From: Acidobacteriota bacterium
GTDB lineage: Bacteria > Acidobacteriota > Terriglobia > Acidiferrales > UBA7541
Length of the DNA: 64,000 bases
Reading direction: 5' to 3'
NCBI GenBank assembly: GCA_003167215.1
Contig: PMTV01000014.1
Coordinates: 174,287 to 238,286, forward strand
Made by a program: the position numbers and the translations under genes. The notes below the pieces were generated by a model. That model had not been told where the DNA came from. It made no database searches and saw nothing but the letters and a program-made list of their open reading frames with translations. This document shows positions 35,859 to 44,529 of the stretch, piece by piece (position 1 is the stretch's first letter; every line of letters begins with the position of its first letter).

Positions 35859-37178
35859 TTACAGACAGGCCGCTACATGCCTCAAACGGAATTTCTTCTC
35901 ACTGCGGCCCTTCATGCCATAGAGCGCGCGATCGGCAGCGCCCAACAGCTTTTCAATCGTCGTACCGTCGTTGGGATAGACAGCCAAACCCGCACTAACC
36001 GTCACCGGCGGTTCCTGGCCATCGCGTGCAAGCCGCTCGCAAATCCGCAGAGCGGCCTTGCGACCTTCTTCTTCTCCCGATTCCGGCAGGATTAGTACGA
36101 ATTCGTCGCCGCCGTACCGCGCAGGCGTGTCGATGGATCGGCAATCATTTCGCAAGGCCACGCCCAAGCGCTTGATTGCCCGGCTGCCCGTCAGATGCCC
36201 GAACATGTCGTTGATCTTTTTCAACTTGTCGAGGTCGAACAACACCACCGCGAAGCTGCGCCCGGTACGCCGGGAACGCTGAATTTCATTTTCCAGGACT
36301 TCGAGAAGCCGGCGATGATTTGCAAGTCCAGTAAGCGAGTCAGAGGCAGCCAGCCGGCTGACCTGATCGAATAGTTGTGCGTTATCCAGCAGCGTGCCGC
36401 CCAGAACTACGACATAACTGAGGTCCATCGTCACGTGCGCCAGCGTAAAAGCTGCATCGAAGACGTGTTGCGACTGGCTGATCGTGATGTGGCAAATCAC
36501 ATTCATCGCCGCCGCGATAAACAATGCGCGGTCGAGCGACGATTCGGAATTCCCGCGACGCAGACGCCACGCGTATCCCACCGTCGCCGCAGCAAAGATT
36601 GCTGCCGGCAGTAAATCCCAAGGACGCGGAATAATTGCGCCGGGATGAATCTTTGGAGCGTCCGGCAGCATGAAATAAAAAATACTGGTCAAATAGGCGG
36701 CGGCCCCCACCAGCAGTGTAGAGCCGGCCATTTCCTTCCCTGGTTCTCGCGCGACTGGAATCCGGCGCTCCACCACCAACGCAGCCAGCAATAGAATTCC
36801 CAGGAGCGTCCGCCCTGCGAGCCACCCGATTGAAATATCATTCCCTGCGCTGGCCGTGACGAGCATGCCGCGATAGAACGTCATGCTTGTCCCCGCCTCG
36901 ATCAGCCCCGCCATTACAAAGCCGAATGCCAAAATCAAAGAAATTCGATCGTGTGTTCCGCGAAACCGAACCAGCGCGTTCGCCGCAAACGTGAAAGCGA
37001 TTAGGCTTCCCGCCATTTGAAGATAGGTGTCAAGAAGGGGATCCGCGATGTAAGAAGAATTTCGAACGACCCAAAGGAGAATGAGGTACGACGTAACGGC
37101 TATCGTCCAAAGAAGGACGAGACGAAAACGATGCAGAAAACCCCAAATCTTGCTCGGACGACCCACCACTTCCCCCAA
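35859..37178 (-). CDS. Membrane diguanylate cyclase
   Basis: This 439-residue protein has about eight transmembrane helices in residues 15-250 (a MASE-type sensor), followed by a GGDEF domain. Active-site motifs are intact: SDSLTGLANHRRLLE, VLFDLDKLKKINDMFGHLTG, and RYGGDEFVLILP. An inhibitory site RxxD (RSID) lies five residues before GGDEF, so product inhibition is expected. It makes c-di-GMP from two GTP. The start is TTG at 37176-37178, or one of the GTG codons just after it; the start is uncertain. The PilZ gene follows on the same strand. Confidence 0.92.
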   Translation of the reverse strand: MGEVVGRPSKIWGFLHRFRLVLLWTIAVTSYLILLWVVRNSSYIADPLLDTYLQMAGSLIAFTFAANALVRFRGTHDRISLILAFGFVMAGLIEAGTSMTFYRGMLVTASAGNDISIGWLAGRTLLGILLLAALVVERRIPVAREPGKEMAGSTLLVGAAAYLTSIFYFMLPDAPKIHPGAIIPRPWDLLPAAIFAAATVGYAWRLRRGNSESSLDRALFIAAAMNVICHITISQSQHVFDAAFTLAHVTMDLSYVVVLGGTLLDNAQLFDQVSRLAASDSLTGLANHRRLLEVLENEIQRSRRTGRSFAVVLFDLDKLKKINDMFGHLTGSRAIKRLGVALRNDCRSIDTPARYGGDEFVLILPESGEEEGRKAALRICERLARDGQEPPVTVSAGLAVYPNDGTTIEKLLGAADRALYGMKGRSEKKFRLRHVAACL

Positions 37179-37375
37179 AGAGACGAACTTCTGCCCGAGG
37201 AGAAACTTGCAACTGATGTGCCGTTCCGGAACATAGTTTTAGTACTAGTTAACTATCTGAAATCATGCAGTTTAATCACACACAACGCCGGAGCACGCCC
37301 GGACATACTACGTATATAATTTTCGCCCCTGGGTAGGAATGTTACAATACCACCCAAGAGCTGCCCAAATTTGGC

Positions 37376-37609
37376 TTAAGGCTTAGGTTGCGGAGGGGGA
37401 AGTTCGTGGGCCTCAACCAGGCTCTGAAAGTTCGATTTTTTGTGCGAACCATCACAGAAGGGCTTCCGCTCGGAGGCGCCGCAACGGCACAGTCCGATCT
37501 TGGTTCGCCCTCCCAGACCATAAGACTTGCCTTCCTGATCGACAATCTGCACTTCACCATCTATAAGCAGCGGTCCATTATTAACAACGGTCACTTTGAT
37601 ATCTGGCAC
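37376..37609 (-). CDS. CDGSH iron-sulfur domain protein
   Basis: This 77-residue protein carries the CDGSH [2Fe-2S] motif (mitoNEET-type): LCRCGASERKPFCDGSHKK gives the C-x-C ... C-x3-H ligands. The preceding beta-sheet (VQIVDQEGKSYGLGGRTKI) is typical. It has no membrane anchor. The GTG start at 37607-37609 follows GGAGG. Such proteins carry redox-sensitive clusters and may transfer clusters or electrons. It lies 72 bp after the moeZ stop on the same strand, downstream of a sulfur-transfer operon. Confidence 0.92.
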   Translation of the reverse strand: MPDIKVTVVNNGPLLIDGEVQIVDQEGKSYGLGGRTKIGLCRCGASERKPFCDGSHKKSNFQSLVEAHELPPPQPKP

Positions 37610-37681
37610 TCGATCCTCCGATCGAAACTTGTGAAGTTTTAACGCGGTTTCTTAAGTGAGGTCTGATGATCTCGGAACCCG

Positions 37682-38878
37682 TCAATACTTTGGAACAGAG
37701 GCATCTACTTCATCCGACCATGCAAGGATACCACCCTTCAGGTTCAACACCTTGCGGAAACCTGCGCTTCGCAGAAACTCAACTGCTTCCGCGGAGCGCT
37801 TGCCGCTGCGGCAGTGCGCCACGATTTCGCGCGAACTATCCAACTCGTTTACCCGGCGCGAAAGCTCGCCCAGCGGAATCAAGTGTCCGCCGAGATTGCA
37901 GATTTGAAACTCATGCGGTTCGCGCACATCAAGAATAAAAAGATCATCGCCGCGATCGAGCCGGGCTTTGAGTTCGCGCGGAGAGATTTCGGGCACCACC
38001 GCCTGGGCCGGGCTCGCAGATTCTTCCCCGCGAATTCCGCAGAATTCCTCGTAATCAATGAGCTTCGTAATCGTCGGGTGTCCGCCGCAAACCGGGCACT
38101 CCGGATTTTTCCGCAGCTTCAATTCTCGAAAGCGCATCGCCAAGGCGTCAAAAAGAAGCAAGCGCCCAACCAGCGGTTCGCCTTTCCCGATGATCAGCTT
38201 CAAAGTCTCAGCGGCCTGTATCGCTCCCACAATTCCCGGAAGCACGCCGAGCACTCCTCCTTCAGCGCAAGAAGGCACCAGCCCCGGAGGAGGCGGCTCA
38301 GGATACAAACACCGGTAGCACGGGCCGCCCGGATAACCGAAAATAGTGATTTGCCCCTCGAAACGGAAGATAGAACCGTAAACATTCGGCTTGCCCAAAA
38401 TCACGCACGTATCGTTCACCAGGTAGCGTGTGGGAAAATTGTCTGTACCGTCCACCACGATGTCGTAGTCCTTCAGGATATCGAGGGCATTTTCACTCGT
38501 AAGGCGCGTTTCGAAATTGTCGATCTGAATATCCGGGTTTAGATTCCGCAGGCGATTCGTCGCCGCTTCGATTTTGGGACGTCCAATGTCGTTCGTGTCG
38601 AAAAGAATCTGCCGCTGGAGATTGCTCAGGTCCACCTTGTCGAAATCGACTAAGCCGATTCTCCCCACTCCCGCAGCCGCAAGGTACAAGCCCAGCGGCG
38701 CTCCTAGCCCACCAGTGCCGATACAAAGAACTTTCGCTTGTTTCAGCTTGAGCTGCCCGTCCATACCAACTTCGGGCATGATCAGATGGCGGCTGTAGCG
38801 CGTTATTTCCTCTTTTGACAGTTCCACGCTCGGATTTCCCGTCTCCGGCGAATTAGGACTTTTTGTTTTTGAGGCCAC
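37682..38878 (-). CDS. moeZ: MoeZ-type adenylyltransferase with C-terminal rhodanese domain
   Basis: This 398-residue enzyme activates a ubiquitin-like sulfur carrier by C-terminal adenylation and then thiocarboxylates it. The E1-like domain shows the nucleotide motif GTGGLGAPLGLYLAAAGVG, the zinc Cys pairs CYRC and CPVCGG, and PNVYGSIFRFEGQ. The rhodanese domain (from about residue 285) has the active Cys in VAHCRSGKRSAEA. The GTG start follows CAGGAG, 15 bp after cysO. It is the last gene of the cysM-mec-cysO-moeZ run, so CysO is its likely substrate. Confidence 0.93.
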   Translation of the reverse strand: MASKTKSPNSPETGNPSVELSKEEITRYSRHLIMPEVGMDGQLKLKQAKVLCIGTGGLGAPLGLYLAAAGVGRIGLVDFDKVDLSNLQRQILFDTNDIGRPKIEAATNRLRNLNPDIQIDNFETRLTSENALDILKDYDIVVDGTDNFPTRYLVNDTCVILGKPNVYGSIFRFEGQITIFGYPGGPCYRCLYPEPPPPGLVPSCAEGGVLGVLPGIVGAIQAAETLKLIIGKGEPLVGRLLLFDALAMRFRELKLRKNPECPVCGGHPTITKLIDYEEFCGIRGEESASPAQAVVPEISPRELKARLDRGDDLFILDVREPHEFQICNLGGHLIPLGELSRRVNELDSSREIVAHCRSGKRSAEAVEFLRSAGFRKVLNLKGGILAWSDEVDASVPKY

Positions 38879-38893
38879 GCAAATTCTCCTGAT

Positions 38894-39178
38894 TTACTTG
38901 CCCGTGCCCCCGGCGATCGAAGGCACGATACTGACGATGTCTCCATCACGAAGCTGCGTCTCTTCCTTCTCCAAATAGCGAATGTCTTCATCGTTCACAT
39001 AAACGTTCACGAAGCTCCGCAGGCGCCCATCGTCGGAGTACAAATGCTTCTTCAGCTCCCCGAATCGAGTGGTAAGCCCCTTAAGGGCCTCGCGAACGTT
39101 GCCGGCTTCCATTTCGACACTCTCCTGCTTACCCGCGTAGGGCCGTAGCGGCGTAGGAATGATTACTTTCACTGCCAT
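38894..39178 (-). CDS. cysO: Sulfur carrier protein CysO (ubiquitin-like)
   Basis: This 94-residue beta-grasp protein resembles MoaD/ThiS. MAVKVIIPTPLRPYAGKQES, FVNVYVNDEDIRYLEKEETQ and IVSIVPSIAGG match CysO. In the family the functional end is -GG, but here three residues follow (GGTGK at the very end). That suggests the tail must be removed before MoeZ can adenylate it. The adjacent JAMM protease gene (mec) is an obvious candidate for this cut, as in QbsE/QbsD-type systems. The ATG follows GGGAG. Confidence 0.93.
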   Translation of the reverse strand: MAVKVIIPTPLRPYAGKQESVEMEAGNVREALKGLTTRFGELKKHLYSDDGRLRSFVNVYVNDEDIRYLEKEETQLRDGDIVSIVPSIAGGTGK

Positions 39179-39205
39179 TCGGTGATCTCCCTTTCATTGT
39201 TTCAA

Positions 39206-39655
39206 TTAGATGCTTGCAGATTGTGCGATGGATTCAATCACTTCCGCGTCGTACGCGGAACGATCGTCGCGCAATCGCCACGACTTCGTATCGCGCGCCT
39301 CGCTCGCTTCAACACTCACGATAACGTAGCTGTACCACGGCCAAGCGTGTTCGCGATCGAATTCGCTGGGACGCGCCGGAGCATTCGGGTGGGAATGGTA
39401 CCAGCCGATCACCTCAACCCGCATTTCTCGCGCCTTCTTCTCCGCCTTTTGAACGTCGCCCGGAGTTACCTCGAAACGATTGCGCGGCGAATCATCCCGG
39501 CGATTCGCCAGCGGAAGCAGCCCGATAACTTCGCGTGACGTTTCGCTATCCTTTCCCAACAGCGCGCCACAGCATTCAAACGGATATGTCTCCACGCCGT
39601 GCGCGTGAATTCGGCGAATCAGCGCGTCTGAGATTCGCAGTGTCGTGCCGCTCAC
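39206..39655 (-). CDS. mec: JAMM/MPN+ metallopeptidase (Mec)
   Basis: This 149-residue zinc isopeptidase has the JAMM signature: the upstream Glu in FECCGALLG and the HSHPNAPARPSEFDREHAWP motif with H-x-H and Asp ligands. In mycobacteria Mec releases cysteine from the CysO-cysteine adduct. Here it may also trim the GGTGK tail of CysO. The GTG start overlaps the stop of cysM (GTGA at 39652-39655), so translation is coupled. Confidence 0.93.
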   Translation of the reverse strand: MSGTTLRISDALIRRIHAHGVETYPFECCGALLGKDSETSREVIGLLPLANRRDDSPRNRFEVTPGDVQKAEKKAREMRVEVIGWYHSHPNAPARPSEFDREHAWPWYSYVIVSVEASEARDTKSWRLRDDRSAYDAEVIESIAQSASI

Positions 39656-40650
39656 CCTTCGCTCCAGAATTTCTCGCTCAGATATTTTTCGCCGGAATCC
39701 GGGAAGACCGTTACGATCACCGCTGGCTGGCCGTTCGGCAAATTCCGCGCTACCTCAAGGCACGCCCACAGCGCGCCTCCCGAACTGACTCCTGCCAGGA
39801 TTCCTTCTTCGCGCGCCAGTCGCTTCACCATTCGGTGCGCATCTTCCGTGCGCACCGCCATATCCTCATCGGCAAGTTTTGGGTCATAGATGCTCGGCAC
39901 AATCGCCGTGGCCATATGCTTCAGTCCCTCAAGGCCGTGAAATCCAGAGTCAGGTTGCATGCTGATGCAGCGAATGGCCGGATTCAGTTCCTTCAGCCGG
40001 CGTGTGGTGCCGACGAAAGTCCCGCTGGTTCCCAGTCCTGCCACAAAATGTGTGATCTGTCCGCGCGTCTGCTCCCAGATTTCCGAAGCCGTAGTGAAAT
40101 AGTGCGCCGCCGGATTCGCAGAATTGCTGTACTGATCGGGGTAAAAATATTTTGCGGGTTCTGTTTCATAAATCTGCCGCACGCGGCGAATAGCTCCATC
40201 AGTTCCTTCATCCCCGGGCGTCAACACGATCTCCACACCGTAGGCCGCTAGGATTTGTTTGCGTTCGGGCGAAGCACTGGACGGCAAGCACAGCTTCACC
40301 TTGTATCCAAGCGCCGCGCCAATCATTGCGTACGCGATGCCCGTATTTCCGCTGGTGGCGTCGAGGATCACTTTGCCCGCCCGCAGCGCTCCCGTTCGCT
40401 CGCCTTCGCGGATCATGGAATACGCCGCGCGATCCTTTACCGAACCGCCTGGATTGAACCATTCAGCCTTGGCATAGAACCCGGCATCGGGAAACTCAGC
40501 GCCGATACGCCCCAGCCGAAGCAGAGGCGTATTGCCAATGCGCTCTAACAGGTTCTGTCCGAACCGTGCCGTAACGCCGGAAGTTTCTCGCGATAATGAT
40601 TGTTTGTTCGCCGAACTCATGCGTTCGTCCGCCAAGTTCCCTGTCTCCAC
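39652..40650 (-). CDS. cysM: CysO-dependent cysteine synthase (PLP enzyme)
   Basis: This is a 332-residue PLP-dependent beta-substituting enzyme. The Schiff-base Lys is in FNPGGSVKDRAAYSMI, phosphate binding is at ATSGNTGIAYAM, and GLGTSGTFVGTTRRL binds the cofactor phosphate. With CysO thiocarboxylate as sulfur donor it makes a CysO-cysteine conjugate from an activated serine. The first gene of the run starts at GTG 40648-40650; an in-frame ATG lies at 40618-40620 (MSSANKQ) and is an alternative. Context, not sequence alone, argues for the CysO-linked role over ordinary O-acetylserine sulfhydrylase. Confidence 0.9.
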   Translation of the reverse strand: METGNLADERMSSANKQSLSRETSGVTARFGQNLLERIGNTPLLRLGRIGAEFPDAGFYAKAEWFNPGGSVKDRAAYSMIREGERTGALRAGKVILDATSGNTGIAYAMIGAALGYKVKLCLPSSASPERKQILAAYGVEIVLTPGDEGTDGAIRRVRQIYETEPAKYFYPDQYSNSANPAAHYFTTASEIWEQTRGQITHFVAGLGTSGTFVGTTRRLKELNPAIRCISMQPDSGFHGLEGLKHMATAIVPSIYDPKLADEDMAVRTEDAHRMVKRLAREEGILAGVSSGGALWACLEVARNLPNGQPAVIVTVFPDSGEKYLSEKFWSEG

Positions 40651-40853
40651 GCCTCTGCCGTTAATGTCGCTTCATTCCTGCGATCGGAATGAACTCAAAC
40701 AGCAAATTAGATGCGGAGAGGGCCGCCGCGTATGCAGCGAATTCGGAACAGTTTAGCAGATGACTGGCAACTTTAGCGCGATCCCTGGCGCCCAATCCGG
40801 GGTTGCCAATTTTTGACTTTACAGAAGCCCTGCTGACTCACTAGTCTGATGGC

Positions 40854-41297
40854 ATGTGGTACGTCAACAAGCTATTCGGACAGACGCAAGTGGAATCGCT
40901 CGCGGCCAAGGGGTTTCTCGTCCGTAGCTCCGGCGGAGTCGTTCGAATCGAGAAGTACAATTGCGGCGCGGAACTGCGCAAGACATCCGGTGACAGTTTT
41001 CAGATGACTGAGATTCCCTGCATCATGCTGCAGGGTCAGTTCACATTGCTGTGGGATGCGGGCTATCAGAAATTCCTGCTTACCCACGACAAGAAAAAAT
41101 TCCCGGCGCATAAGGGCCAATTGGTAGACTTGCGCAAGTTCAATGAAGAACTGCGAACCGCCCTGGGCGTCCCCACTTATTACAACGAAGCTATCGGATC
41201 CACCTGCCACATAAGTGAATATGACCGCGTAAAAGGCCGCCCCGGCGATGTGCCCGACGAAGGCGTAGGCGTGGAAGCTGAAAAATCAAAACACTAA
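40854..41297 (+). CDS. Hypothetical protein
   Basis: This 147-residue protein of unknown function has no signal peptide or membrane helix. It has a compact start (MWYVNKLFGQTQVESLAAKG), a central beta-rich stretch (IPCIMLQGQFTLLWDAGYQK) and an acidic tail (GDVPDEGVGVEAEK). Codon usage and composition look native. The ATG lacks a clear Shine-Dalgarno site. It is divergent from cysM with a 203-bp spacer that should hold both promoters. I do not recognise the family. Confidence 0.65.
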   Translation: MWYVNKLFGQTQVESLAAKGFLVRSSGGVVRIEKYNCGAELRKTSGDSFQMTEIPCIMLQGQFTLLWDAGYQKFLLTHDKKKFPAHKGQLVDLRKFNEELRTALGVPTYYNEAIGSTCHISEYDRVKGRPGDVPDEGVGVEAEKSKH

Positions 41298-41373
41298 GCC
41301 TTCTGCGAAGCTCTCCAGCACTGATGACTACAAACAACCACCGTCTAGAACGTTTGTTGGGGAGGCAGACGCG

Positions 41374-41844
41374 TTACAGCTCCTTCGTCTGTTCCAAACG
41401 CTGCCGCAAGAGAGCCGCATCGATTCGATGCTGCGCAAATAATAGTCCGCCCAGGAAAATCACGGGCACGTCGTCGTTGTAGCGTTCCAGCAGGACAGGA
41501 TCTTCGTCGATATCCACCTCGCGAAGCTTCGCATCGAATTCGGAAAGCAGCGGAGTCATCATCGCTTTCGCTTCATCGCACAGATGGCATCCCTCCCGCG
41601 TGTACATCGTAATCTCGCGCGGGCCGGCGATGATCAGTCTTCCGCTTTCCGTGCGACTGTAGAAATCGGCGCTTTCTTCGCGCAGCAAACCTCTCTGCGC
41701 CAAATCTTGTACCGAGTCCAGCACAAGTTCCCGTTCCGCCGGTTCGTTGCCCCCGACAAACTCAAACAGTGTGTGCAGATCCAGCGAATCTTTTTCGAGC
41801 TGATCGAAGGTGGAAAGAATTTTCTTGCTGGTTATTGTTTCCAT
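41374..41844 (-). CDS. Glutaredoxin-like protein with N-terminal helical domain
   Basis: This 156-residue protein has about 75 N-terminal residues of a small helical domain (TFDQLEKDSLDLHTLFEFVG) followed by a thioredoxin-fold domain of the DUF836/glutaredoxin-like type with the redox pair CHLC (MYTREGCHLCDEAKAMMTPL) and the cis-Pro segment DDVPVIFLGG. A frame extension upstream overlaps the DinB gene; the ATG 41842-41844 beginning METITSKK is the better start. It may be a thiol oxidoreductase of the cytoplasm. It is read on the same strand as the DinB gene, 22 bp downstream of it. Confidence 0.8.
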   Translation of the reverse strand: METITSKKILSTFDQLEKDSLDLHTLFEFVGGNEPAERELVLDSVQDLAQRGLLREESADFYSRTESGRLIIAGPREITMYTREGCHLCDEAKAMMTPLLSEFDAKLREVDIDEDPVLLERYNDDVPVIFLGGLLFAQHRIDAALLRQRLEQTKEL

Positions 41845-41866
41845 TTGCTCGGTCGCTCCGTCTGGG

Positions 41867-42400
41867 TTACGGTTTGATCGTATAATATTTCTGGAAAGGC
41901 CCCATCGACGGAAAGAACGCGCGTGATCGGAACAGCTCCGCGATCTGCCGGATGTGGCCCAGATCGTGGAACGCCCATTCATTCATCAGTTGCCCGATTG
42001 AAATCTGCCCGATTTGGCCGTGTTGTCCGGCTCGCGCGATTGCATGCGCCGGGACGTAACGAAGCAGCGACAGCGATCGGTCGCGTTCGTGGCAGAATGT
42101 TTTCAGATTTTCCCGGGCCTTGCCGCTGGAGTATTTCCCTGCGGCATACGCTGCGTTTTGATCGTAGGGCTCCAGTGCCGGATTGTTTTTTTCGAGCATC
42201 TTCTGTATGCGCTCGCGGAAGCCAAGGACCTCCGCCTCCCCGAGATGCGCCAGCACTTCGCTGATCGACCAGCGATCCATCGCGGGCTTCCAGTGCATCT
42301 GCTCGTCACTGGCTGACCACACGATTTTCTCGATGATGATGGGCGTCTGCTCCAGAACGGCCAGTCCCGGCAACGCATCCGGATTTGACGGTGCGGCCAT
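41867..42400 (-). CDS. DinB/YfiT-like metal-binding protein
   Basis: This is a 177-residue four-helix-bundle protein of the DinB superfamily. Metal-site His come from EVLAHLGEAE, the central QHGQIG segment and the C-terminal FHDLGHIRQIAEL motif. Roles in the family include thiol-dependent transferases (bacillithiol or mycothiol type). The ATG at 42398-42400 follows GGAGG, so the upstream extension of the frame is rejected. It is divergent from the receiver-like gene at 42518. Confidence 0.85.
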   Translation of the reverse strand: MAAPSNPDALPGLAVLEQTPIIIEKIVWSASDEQMHWKPAMDRWSISEVLAHLGEAEVLGFRERIQKMLEKNNPALEPYDQNAAYAAGKYSSGKARENLKTFCHERDRSLSLLRYVPAHAIARAGQHGQIGQISIGQLMNEWAFHDLGHIRQIAELFRSRAFFPSMGPFQKYYTIKP

Positions 42401-42517
42401 CAAAACCTCCGTGAAGTCCTTCCCGGGACATTTATACCTTAGCGTATAGCCGAAGTGGAAGAACTGAACTTGTGCAGTCGCGAAGCGCATGATAAACCGG
42501 AAAGAGAGGTAGCCCGC

Positions 42518-42880
42518 TTGGCAAACGTATTAGCTATGGTGGATGATCTTTTCTTCCAGGCGAAGATTGTCGAAACTGCCCGCCATCTGGCAGTCGACTT
42601 GCGCATTTGTACCACTCCAGACGCATTGCTCACCGAAATCTCCAAGGCAACTCCTAAACTCGTGGTGGTGGACCTCAATTCGCGCAACCAGCCGCTTGAG
42701 GCCATCCAACGCATGCAAGCAGCAGCTCCGGATGTGCCCCTGGTTGGCTTTCTCTCACACGTCCAGACCGAACTGGCTGAGCAAGCCCACGCAGCCGGTT
42801 GCCGCGAAGTGATGCCGCGTTCGAAATTCACCAACGACCTGGCAACCATCCTTGCTCGCGGGAAATCCGAGTCGAAATGA
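42518..42880 (+). CDS. Receiver-like (CheY-fold) single-domain protein
   Basis: This 120-residue protein has the alternating beta/alpha pattern of a response-regulator receiver: ANVLAMVDDLFFQAKIV, a candidate phospho-Asp in LVVVDLNSRN, VPLVGFLSHVQT, and REVMPRSKF where the conserved Lys would be. The Thr/Ser of the fourth strand is Ser. It has no output domain. I choose the TTG at 42518 behind GAGAGGTAG; an upstream GTG at 42455 is possible. Its stop overlaps the next start (ATGA at 42877-42880), so it is translated with an exported protein. Confidence 0.75.
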   Translation: MANVLAMVDDLFFQAKIVETARHLAVDLRICTTPDALLTEISKATPKLVVVDLNSRNQPLEAIQRMQAAAPDVPLVGFLSHVQTELAEQAHAAGCREVMPRSKFTNDLATILARGKSESK

Positions 42881-43779
42881 CAAAACATTTTTTTCTTTCC
42901 GCTGCACTCGCGGCGGCCACCATCGTCTCGTTGGCGCTTTCCAGCGCTCCCGCGATACAGGCTCAAGAAGGCTCGGATCCTGCAGCGGCGCTTTCGGCGG
43001 CTATCGTTGCCGCCTGTCGCGGCAATGAAACACAATTCTCAAATTATCTCACTGCGGACAGCGCCGCTGCTTTCCGCGTGCTGCCCGCTGAACAACGCAC
43101 GGCTTTTTTGAAAAGGTTTTCGCTTTCTGATATGCCCGGCAAGCCGCTCAGTTCCACGGACCCGCAGAATCACGCCGTGCTTCTTTGCCAAACGCCGAGC
43201 GGCACGGTGCAATACCGCTTTGGCTCTGTGCGCGTCCATGAAAACCTCGCCTTCATTCCCGTCTCCGTAGTGGACGGTGAGCAAGCCGAGTTCGGACTCG
43301 TGCGTGAAAGCGGAGGATGGCGCCTTCTCTCCCTTGGGCTCGTTCTGCTCGATATTCCACAGCTCGCAAAGCAATGGATAGCGCAAGATCTGCGTGCCCG
43401 CGAAGACACTGCGATTGAAGGATTGCAGAATTTGGCTGCCGCGATTCAGACCTACAACCGTGCGTTCGGAAAGTTGCCGGAATCGCTTGCGGAGCTGGGT
43501 CCCGCGCCCAAAGGCCAGATCTCACCCGAGCAAGCGTCGCTCGTAAGTGCGGATATCGCTGCCGGCAAAGAGAATGGATATTTGTTTCGATTCCGCATCG
43601 TGCCGGATCCGTCCGGAAACGATACGAATTTCGAACTCGCTGCCACACCGGAATCCTACGAGAAGCTTCCCCGCCGCTCCTTCTTTCTTGACGCAGCCGG
43701 AAAAATTCACGCCGCCGACAAGCATGGCGCGGTGGCAACCTCCGACGATCCACTCATGGAAGGCGAAAAGACGCCCTAG
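42877..43779 (+). CDS. Exported hypothetical protein coupled to the receiver-like gene
   Basis: This 300-residue protein has a signal peptide (FFLSAALAAATIVSLALSSA then PAIQAQ). The mature part starts with a helical domain around DSAAAFRVLPAEQRTAFLKR, then beta strands (VQYRFGSVRV, FIPVSVVDGEQAEFGLV), then a stretch (ALAAAIQTYNRAFGKLPESL-like) seen in pilin-like and secreted Acidobacteriota proteins. It should be periplasmic. The ATG overlaps the receiver gene's stop by four bases. The function is not recognised. The pairing with a cytoplasmic receiver is odd because the two proteins sit in different compartments. Confidence 0.75.
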   Translation: MTKHFFLSAALAAATIVSLALSSAPAIQAQEGSDPAAALSAAIVAACRGNETQFSNYLTADSAAAFRVLPAEQRTAFLKRFSLSDMPGKPLSSTDPQNHAVLLCQTPSGTVQYRFGSVRVHENLAFIPVSVVDGEQAEFGLVRESGGWRLLSLGLVLLDIPQLAKQWIAQDLRAREDTAIEGLQNLAAAIQTYNRAFGKLPESLAELGPAPKGQISPEQASLVSADIAAGKENGYLFRFRIVPDPSGNDTNFELAATPESYEKLPRRSFFLDAAGKIHAADKHGAVATSDDPLMEGEKTP

Positions 43780-43849
43780 CAAAACCGTTCCCTCAGGTAT
43801 AATGGCCGCCAGATAGTTTGAGCTGACCGAAATTCCGAAGAGGAAGCGG

Positions 43850-44464
43850 ATGTCACAATCAAAAGTTCTCGCCGATAGAATCTTTCCGGCAGAAGGTCTC
43901 GCCGCGGATGTCGTAAGGATTGCCGCTGCAAACATTTTGCTCGTGTTGTGCGCGCACATCGCGTTTCCTTTGCCTTGGACGCCCGTCCCCGTTACCGGCC
44001 AAACTTTCGGCGTTCTTCTCGTCGCCATCCTTCTAGGCTCCCGCCGCGGAGCGCTTACTCTCGGGTTGTATCTCTTGGAGGGATTGGCCGGCCGGCCCGT
44101 TTTTCAGCCCCTTGGCCAGCCGGGCCCTGCGCGGTTCCTCGGTCCCACCGCGGGTTATTTGCTGGCGTATCCGCCCGCGGCATTCGTTACAGGATGGTTG
44201 ATGGAGCGCGGCGCCTCCGGCGCACGAACGCATTTTGCATCTCTCCGTGCAAGTGGCGCGAAACTTATCGGTGCGCTCGTTTCCGGCGAGGTAATAATTT
44301 TCGCGGGTGGTTGCGCTTGGCTTGCTCTGGTGACCGGATCCGGCTGGGCGAATTCCTTCCGCCTCGGCGCTCTGCCCTTCCTGCCCGGTGAGATTATCAA
44401 GATGGCGCTAATCGTGGCTGCCGTCGGCGGATTGGAATTCGCCCGGCCAAAAAATTCGAACTGA
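43850..44464 (+). CDS. bioY: Biotin transporter S-component BioY
   Basis: This is a 204-residue membrane protein with six hydrophobic helices, the substrate-binding subunit of biotin ECF transporters. TPVPVTGQTFGVLLVAILLG and YLLEGLAGRPVF are the BioY hallmark segments, followed by GPTAGYLLAYPPAAFVTGWL. The ATG follows AGAGGAAGCGG. No ECF A or T component is adjacent, so it either works alone or with a shared energising module elsewhere. I see no BirA operator in the 70 bp upstream. Confidence 0.92.
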   Translation: MSQSKVLADRIFPAEGLAADVVRIAAANILLVLCAHIAFPLPWTPVPVTGQTFGVLLVAILLGSRRGALTLGLYLLEGLAGRPVFQPLGQPGPARFLGPTAGYLLAYPPAAFVTGWLMERGASGARTHFASLRASGAKLIGALVSGEVIIFAGGCAWLALVTGSGWANSFRLGALPFLPGEIIKMALIVAAVGGLEFARPKNSN

Positions 44465-44529
44465 CGGCTCGCGTTTCCTGGTTTTAGAGTTGGTTGCAGG
44501 GCTATATTTCCCGACTTTGACCTTTCAAC

